Assembly: GCA_963838375.1 (NCBI GenBank)
Contig: CAWIQY010000021.1
Location: 310,001-374,000, forward strand
Direction of reading: 5' to 3'
Length of the DNA: 64,000 bases
From: DVED01 sp963838375
GTDB taxonomy: Bacteria > Cyanobacteriota > Cyanobacteriia > Cyanobacteriales > Geitlerinemataceae
Position 1 is the stretch's first letter, and every line of letters begins with the position of its first letter. The notes under the pieces are model-generated. The model ran no database searches and was not told where the DNA came from. It was given only the letters and a program-made list of their open reading frames with translations. Positions 62,025 through 64,000 of this stretch are shown here, one piece after another. The position numbers and the translations under genes are program-made.

Positions 62025-63278
62025 CTAAGACGGCAAATCGGGTAACGTTCCAGCTCGCATATTTAGCTCCATCGTTTTGCCATCGCGACGCAATTCCAAG
62101 GAAACGGAATTTCCGACCTGAATATCATTGACGATCGCCTGGACTTCATCGGCTTGGTTCACTGTTTGACCGTTAATTGTTTGGATCGCATCTCCAGTTC
62201 GCAACCCCGCCCGATCGGCTGGCGAATCGGCAATCACCCGGACGATTAACACCCCTTTATCTTCATTGACTGTAATTCCACTACTGGGATTATTATTGAT
62301 ATTTTCCTGAATTTCTGGAGTCAATCCCACCATTTGAATCCCCAAATATGGGTGTTCGACTTTGCCGTTGGCGACCAATTGTTCGGCGATTTGTCGGACG
62401 GTATCGATCGGGATGGCAAACCCCAAACCTTGTGCGCCTTGGATAATTGCCGTATTCATGCCGATCGCTTCTCCAGCTTGATTGAGTAGCGGTCCGCCGG
62501 AGTTGCCGGGATTGATGGCAGCATCGGTTTGGATGAAGTTTACCCGCTTGTCGGGAACCCCCACCTGGCTGCTCGATCGACCGGTAGCGCTGATAATACC
62601 CGTGGTGACGGTGCTATCCAACCCCAGGGGATTACCGATGGCGATCGCCCATTCTCCCGGTTGTAGGCGATCGGAATCCCCCAGCGTTACCGTCGGCAAA
62701 TCCTCAGCCTCGATCTGCACCACCGCCACATCCGTCACTGCATCTCGACCGACCACTTTCCCCATCATGCTGCGTCCATCTTTGAGCGTCACCGTCACTG
62801 TGTCTGCCCCATCCACGACGTGAGCATTGGTGACAATCTGTCCCCCAGCTTCGAGAATAAAGCCGGAACCCGTACCGGATTGGACTTGACGATCGGGCAT
62901 TTGGGGGACGCGATTGCCAAAAAATTGTCGGAACACGGGATCGTCGAACTGTTGAGCGATGGGATTGCTGACGTTGCGCTGGGTATCGATGCGGACAACT
63001 GCCGCACCCACTCGATCGACAACATCCGTCACGAAATTGGTGGGAACAATGCTTTGAGTTGCAGGCGGTATGGGGTTAGTCGAGATGGGTTCGCGGGGTG
63101 CTGGGGCATTTGCCGTTGCAGCCAAACGAGTGCCTCCCCACGTCAACCCCGCACCCAGTAAAACTAATGAAATATAAGTCGCGGCAGTGCGCCCAGATCG
63201 ATGAGGGCGATCTTGCAGCAGTTGAGAGGTGAGGAGATCGTGGGTACGATCGTCTAAGTTGGTCGATCGGCTGTTCAT
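62025..63278 (-). CDS. HtrA/Deg-family serine protease with PDZ domain
   Basis: A 417-residue protein. An N-terminal membrane segment (AATYISLVLLGAGLTWGGTR) anchors it towards the periplasm. The trypsin-like domain has the triad His153 (VTNAHVV), Asp183 (VTDVAVVQ) and Ser260 (PGNSGGPLL). One PDZ domain at about residues 320-410 (LIVRVIADSPADRAGLRTGD) recognises substrates. This is the architecture of HhoA/HhoB/HtrA of cyanobacteria, which degrade damaged exported proteins; which of the three cannot be told. Divergent from the ATPase at 63558. Confidence 0.95.
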   Translation of the reverse strand: MNSRSTNLDDRTHDLLTSQLLQDRPHRSGRTAATYISLVLLGAGLTWGGTRLAATANAPAPREPISTNPIPPATQSIVPTNFVTDVVDRVGAAVVRIDTQRNVSNPIAQQFDDPVFRQFFGNRVPQMPDRQVQSGTGSGFILEAGGQIVTNAHVVDGADTVTVTLKDGRSMMGKVVGRDAVTDVAVVQIEAEDLPTVTLGDSDRLQPGEWAIAIGNPLGLDSTVTTGIISATGRSSSQVGVPDKRVNFIQTDAAINPGNSGGPLLNQAGEAIGMNTAIIQGAQGLGFAIPIDTVRQIAEQLVANGKVEHPYLGIQMVGLTPEIQENINNNPSSGITVNEDKGVLIVRVIADSPADRAGLRTGDAIQTINGQTVNQADEVQAIVNDIQVGNSVSLELRRDGKTMELNMRAGTLPDLPS

Positions 63279-63557
63279 GACTTTTTACTCTTAAAACCCT
63301 CGAGAAAAATAATTTCGGGAAAAGGAGGTCAGCCCGTAGGTGTGAGGAAGGAGGAGGCTTGGGCTGACATTTATTAGAATAAACAAAGGGTGTGACCTTC
63401 CTGTGACAGCCCAATGACAGAGAGATGAAATTTCGATCGAGAAGCTCAAAGGCAAAAGGAGAAAACCAGCCCAAGCGCCACGAACCATAAATTGCCGAGG
63501 ATTGTTATATTCAAGGAGATAGAACCCCGTCGATCGCTCATCGAACTTCCTAAACTC

Positions 63558-64000
63558 ATGGAAAAATGTGTCTCTTCCACAATTCAAGATCTCAACGCTG
63601 CCATTGGCAACGAGAATCCTTTTGAAGGTCGCTCTAGGGTGAGCGAACCGGAAATTTGGGGGCGGGAGTGTCCGGACTTATTGAGTTTGAATGCCCATGC
63701 GACTGCGGCGATCGATCTCGAAATCGAGAAGGTTCGTAGCAGTCGCTCTCCGGTACGGGCGATCGCCTTGCTGGGTGAGTCTGGAATGGGAAAAAGCCAT
63801 GTTTTGAGCCGCGTTCGTCACCTACTTCAAGCTCAAGGAAATGGGTTATTTATTTATATTAATGCTCAGCAATTCACCGATACGAGTCTGATTCGGCAAC
63901 AATTTCTATATGCTTTAGTCAATAGTTTGAAATATCCGGGTTCCCAAGGCGTCATGCAATGGCAAGAACTGGCAATATTTCCCTTAGAACAAGCATTGGC
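63558..64000 (+). CDS. P-loop ATPase, 5' part (runs off the window)
   Basis: ATG 63558 opens a frame that stays open to the last base (147 codons). MEKCVSSTIQDLNAAIGNEN leads to a P-loop IALLGESGMGKSHVLSRVRH and LFIYINAQQFTDTSLIRQQF. The pattern (DLNAAIGNENPFEG..., GxSGMGKSH) is that of large cyanobacterial AAA/STAND-like ATPases. Nothing downstream can be read, so partner genes are unknown. Divergent from htrA with a 279-bp gap. Confidence 0.8.
   Translation, partial: MEKCVSSTIQDLNAAIGNENPFEGRSRVSEPEIWGRECPDLLSLNAHATAAIDLEIEKVRSSRSPVRAIALLGESGMGKSHVLSRVRHLLQAQGNGLFIYINAQQFTDTSLIRQQFLYALVNSLKYPGSQGVMQWQELAIFPLEQAL

Overview
The window looks like a chromosome segment of a filamentous, oscillatorialean-type cyanobacterium. 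This is inferred from gene content and base usage, not from a search. GCGATCGC (HIP1-like) octamers and GATCG-rich runs are frequent. Cyanobacterial markers include PetP (cytochrome b6f), an ArsA/Get3d-like ATPase with a C-terminal HSP20-like domain, PII (glnB) behind an NtcA-type site, pentapeptide-repeat proteins, Uma2 nucleases, a CHAT protease and large STAND/WD40 proteins.

Layout. 1-1272: 3' end of a CheA-type hybrid kinase. 1277-3577: a graveyard of small defence and toxin-antitoxin genes (DUF2283 with a nuclease-like pseudogene, an AIPR relic, a broken DUF433/DUF5615 pair) ending in an intact Uma2 gene. 3747-11412: housekeeping block carA, serA, prmA, carB, with a decayed tnpB tail in front of serA. 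11738-16014: phospholipase D protein, then a tnpB insertion sequence sitting inside a vapC toxin gene, its antitoxin, and a second Uma2 gene, bracketed by 242-bp direct repeats. 16404-22649: signalling cluster (secreted CHAT protease, secreted fasciclin protein, TPR protein, Ser/Thr kinase, HTH-STAND NTPase). 23135-29440: small membrane protein, ChaB-type stress protein, RTX metalloprotease, cytochrome b561-like protein, Sel1 protein. 29731-32733: flotillin with a YqiJ-like partner. 32780-39911: VOC protein, DUF2817 peptidase, degenerate DinG-like protein, two tandem pentapeptide-repeat paralogues and a membrane protein. 40122-47457: glnB with its NtcA-type site, sfsA, murJ, a membrane coiled-coil protein, a DMT transporter with a cytosolic coiled coil, and a UPF0104 membrane protein. 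47498-55964: small genes and a two-gene NTPase operon, an AAA ATPase followed by a 1651-residue TPR-nSTAND-WD40 protein. 56191-63278: pilT, tRNA-Ala(GGC), hisF, petP, an intact tnpB element, a Get3d-like ATPase and an HtrA protease. At the right edge another P-loop ATPase begins.

Two themes run through the window. First, mobile and defence DNA is plentiful and mostly decayed. Second, at least eight genes, including the housekeeping genes prmA and murJ, are split by single-base frameshifts, several in short homopolymers. That pattern suggests uncorrected indels in the assembly for at least some of them, although real decay is clear for the AIPR, DUF5615 and vapC relics. The most system-like locus is the NTPase pair at 49445-55738, with the kinase/STAND/CHAT cluster at 16404-22649 second.
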